From Pseudomonas hefeiensis (GTDB taxonomy: Bacteria; Pseudomonadota; Gammaproteobacteria; Pseudomonadales; Pseudomonadaceae), in contig NZ_CP117449.1 in the NCBI RefSeq assembly GCF_030687835.1, positions 4,030,001 to 4,094,000 of the forward strand: DNA of 64,000 bases. Direction: 5' to 3'. Below the pieces are notes generated by a model. The model saw only the letters and a program-made list of their open reading frames with translations. It did no database searches and was not told the DNA's origin. Below are positions 63,261 to 64,000 of the stretch, in pieces (position 1 is the stretch's first letter; each line of letters begins with the position of its first letter). Position numbers and translations under genes: made by a program.

Positions 63261-64000
63261 ATGATCAAACATTGGATCAATGGCCGTGAGGTCGAAAGCA
63301 AAGACACCTTCACCAACTACAATCCGGCCACCGGCGAAGCGATTGGTGAAGTGGCCAGTGGCGGTGCCGAAGAAGTCGCACAAGCGGTGGCAGCGGCCAA
63401 GGAAGCCTTTCCTAAATGGGCCAATACTCCAGCCAAAGAGCGTGCACGACTCATGCGCAAACTTGGCGAGCTGATTGAGCAAAACGTTCCTCATCTGGCC
63501 GAGCTGGAGACCTTGGACACGGGCCTGCCGATCCATCAAACCAAAAACGTGTTAATTCCGCGCGCATCGCACAACTTCGATTTTTTCGCCGAAGTCTGCA
63601 CTCGCATGGACGGTCACAGTTATCCGGTCGACGACCAGATGCTCAACTACACCTTGTATCAACCGGTGGGCGTTTGCGGCCTGGTGTCACCCTGGAACGT
63701 GCCGTTCATGACGGCAACCTGGAAGACAGCACCGTGCCTGGCACTGGGCAACACTGCCGTGCTTAAAATGTCCGAGCTGTCGCCGCTGACGGCCAACGAG
63801 CTGGGTCGTCTGGCCGTCGAAGCCGGTATTCCGAACGGTGTGCTCAACGTCATCCAGGGCTATGGTGCGACTGCCGGTGACGCGCTGGTTAGGCACCCGG
63901 ACGTACGAGCGATCTCCTTCACCGGCGGCACCGCCACCGGCAAGAAAATCATGCAAACCGCCGGCCTGAAAAAGTATTCCATGGAGCTGGGCGGCAAGTC
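63261..64000 (+). CDS. hpaE: 5-carboxymethyl-2-hydroxymuconate semialdehyde dehydrogenase (partial)
   Basis: The first 246 residues of an aldehyde dehydrogenase, open to the window end. MIKHWINGREVESKDTFTNY, the NAD-binding VSPWNVPFMTATWKTAPCLA and AISFTGGTATGKKI, and the general-base segment MELGGK are present; the catalytic cysteine is further downstream. It oxidises the ring-fission semialdehyde of homoprotocatechuate. It directly follows hpaG2, six bases after its stop, as in known hpa operons. Confidence 0.92.
   Translation, partial: MIKHWINGREVESKDTFTNYNPATGEAIGEVASGGAEEVAQAVAAAKEAFPKWANTPAKERARLMRKLGELIEQNVPHLAELETLDTGLPIHQTKNVLIPRASHNFDFFAEVCTRMDGHSYPVDDQMLNYTLYQPVGVCGLVSPWNVPFMTATWKTAPCLALGNTAVLKMSELSPLTANELGRLAVEAGIPNGVLNVIQGYGATAGDALVRHPDVRAISFTGGTATGKKIMQTAGLKKYSMELGGK

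Overview
The window reads as a chromosomal segment of a Pseudomonas, most likely of the P. fluorescens/P. putida side of the genus. This is inferred from the 4-hydroxyphenylacetate (hpa) genes at the right end, the amiE/amiB amidase genes, Pseudomonas-type prophage early genes and a tRNA-Pro(GGG) attachment sequence. No taxonomic search was possible.

Left part (1-15.7 kb), GC-rich core: the tail of a TetR regulator, two small proteins and a 527-aa protein I do not recognise. Then comes a nine-gene leftward operon for short-chain amides: a Urt-type ABC importer (five genes), formamidase, an FmdB zinc ribbon, aliphatic amidase AmiE and the AAA+ protein AmiB. Divergent from it is an unusual sensor in which an NCS1-type permease is fused to a histidine kinase and receiver, with a LuxR-type response regulator. 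Between the two lies a triple TGACGTA operator-like site. Together these look like one sense-import-hydrolyse system for amides or urea.

Middle part (15.8-39 kb), accessory DNA: an IS5 remnant; a decayed prophage early region (17-25.8 kb) with a cytosine methyltransferase, several small membrane or lipoprotein genes and an integrase stump; and two 200-bp direct repeats, each containing the 3' half of tRNA-Pro(GGG). The repeats bracket a small cargo module (LysR pseudogene, GST, luciferase-like oxidoreductase, MGMT, MFS exporter, second LysR). An intact tyrosine integrase follows the second repeat. Further on is an IS66-family element with 8-bp target duplications and a passenger gene. Four frames in this zone carry a single in-frame TAG or TAA.

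Right part (39-59.3 kb), a catabolic island: a chemoreceptor, a four-gene RND/YCF48/DUF1329/DUF1302 envelope cassette, an outer-membrane channel-like gene with a frameshift, a Rieske ferredoxin, an extradiol dioxygenase, two FAA-family hydrolases, a thioesterase, a cupin, a BKACE enzyme, a periplasmic-binding-fold protein without signal peptide, and a phthalate-dioxygenase-type oxygenase with its reductase. A related 18-bp palindrome occurs at six places in this island, including the promoter of its TetR gene, and suggests one regulon. I do not recognise the overall pathway; it is my main candidate for an undescribed system.

Right end (59.5-64 kb): a MarR regulator, then hpaR, hpaA, hpaG1, hpaG2 and the start of hpaE, i.e. 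the homoprotocatechuate meta-cleavage pathway.
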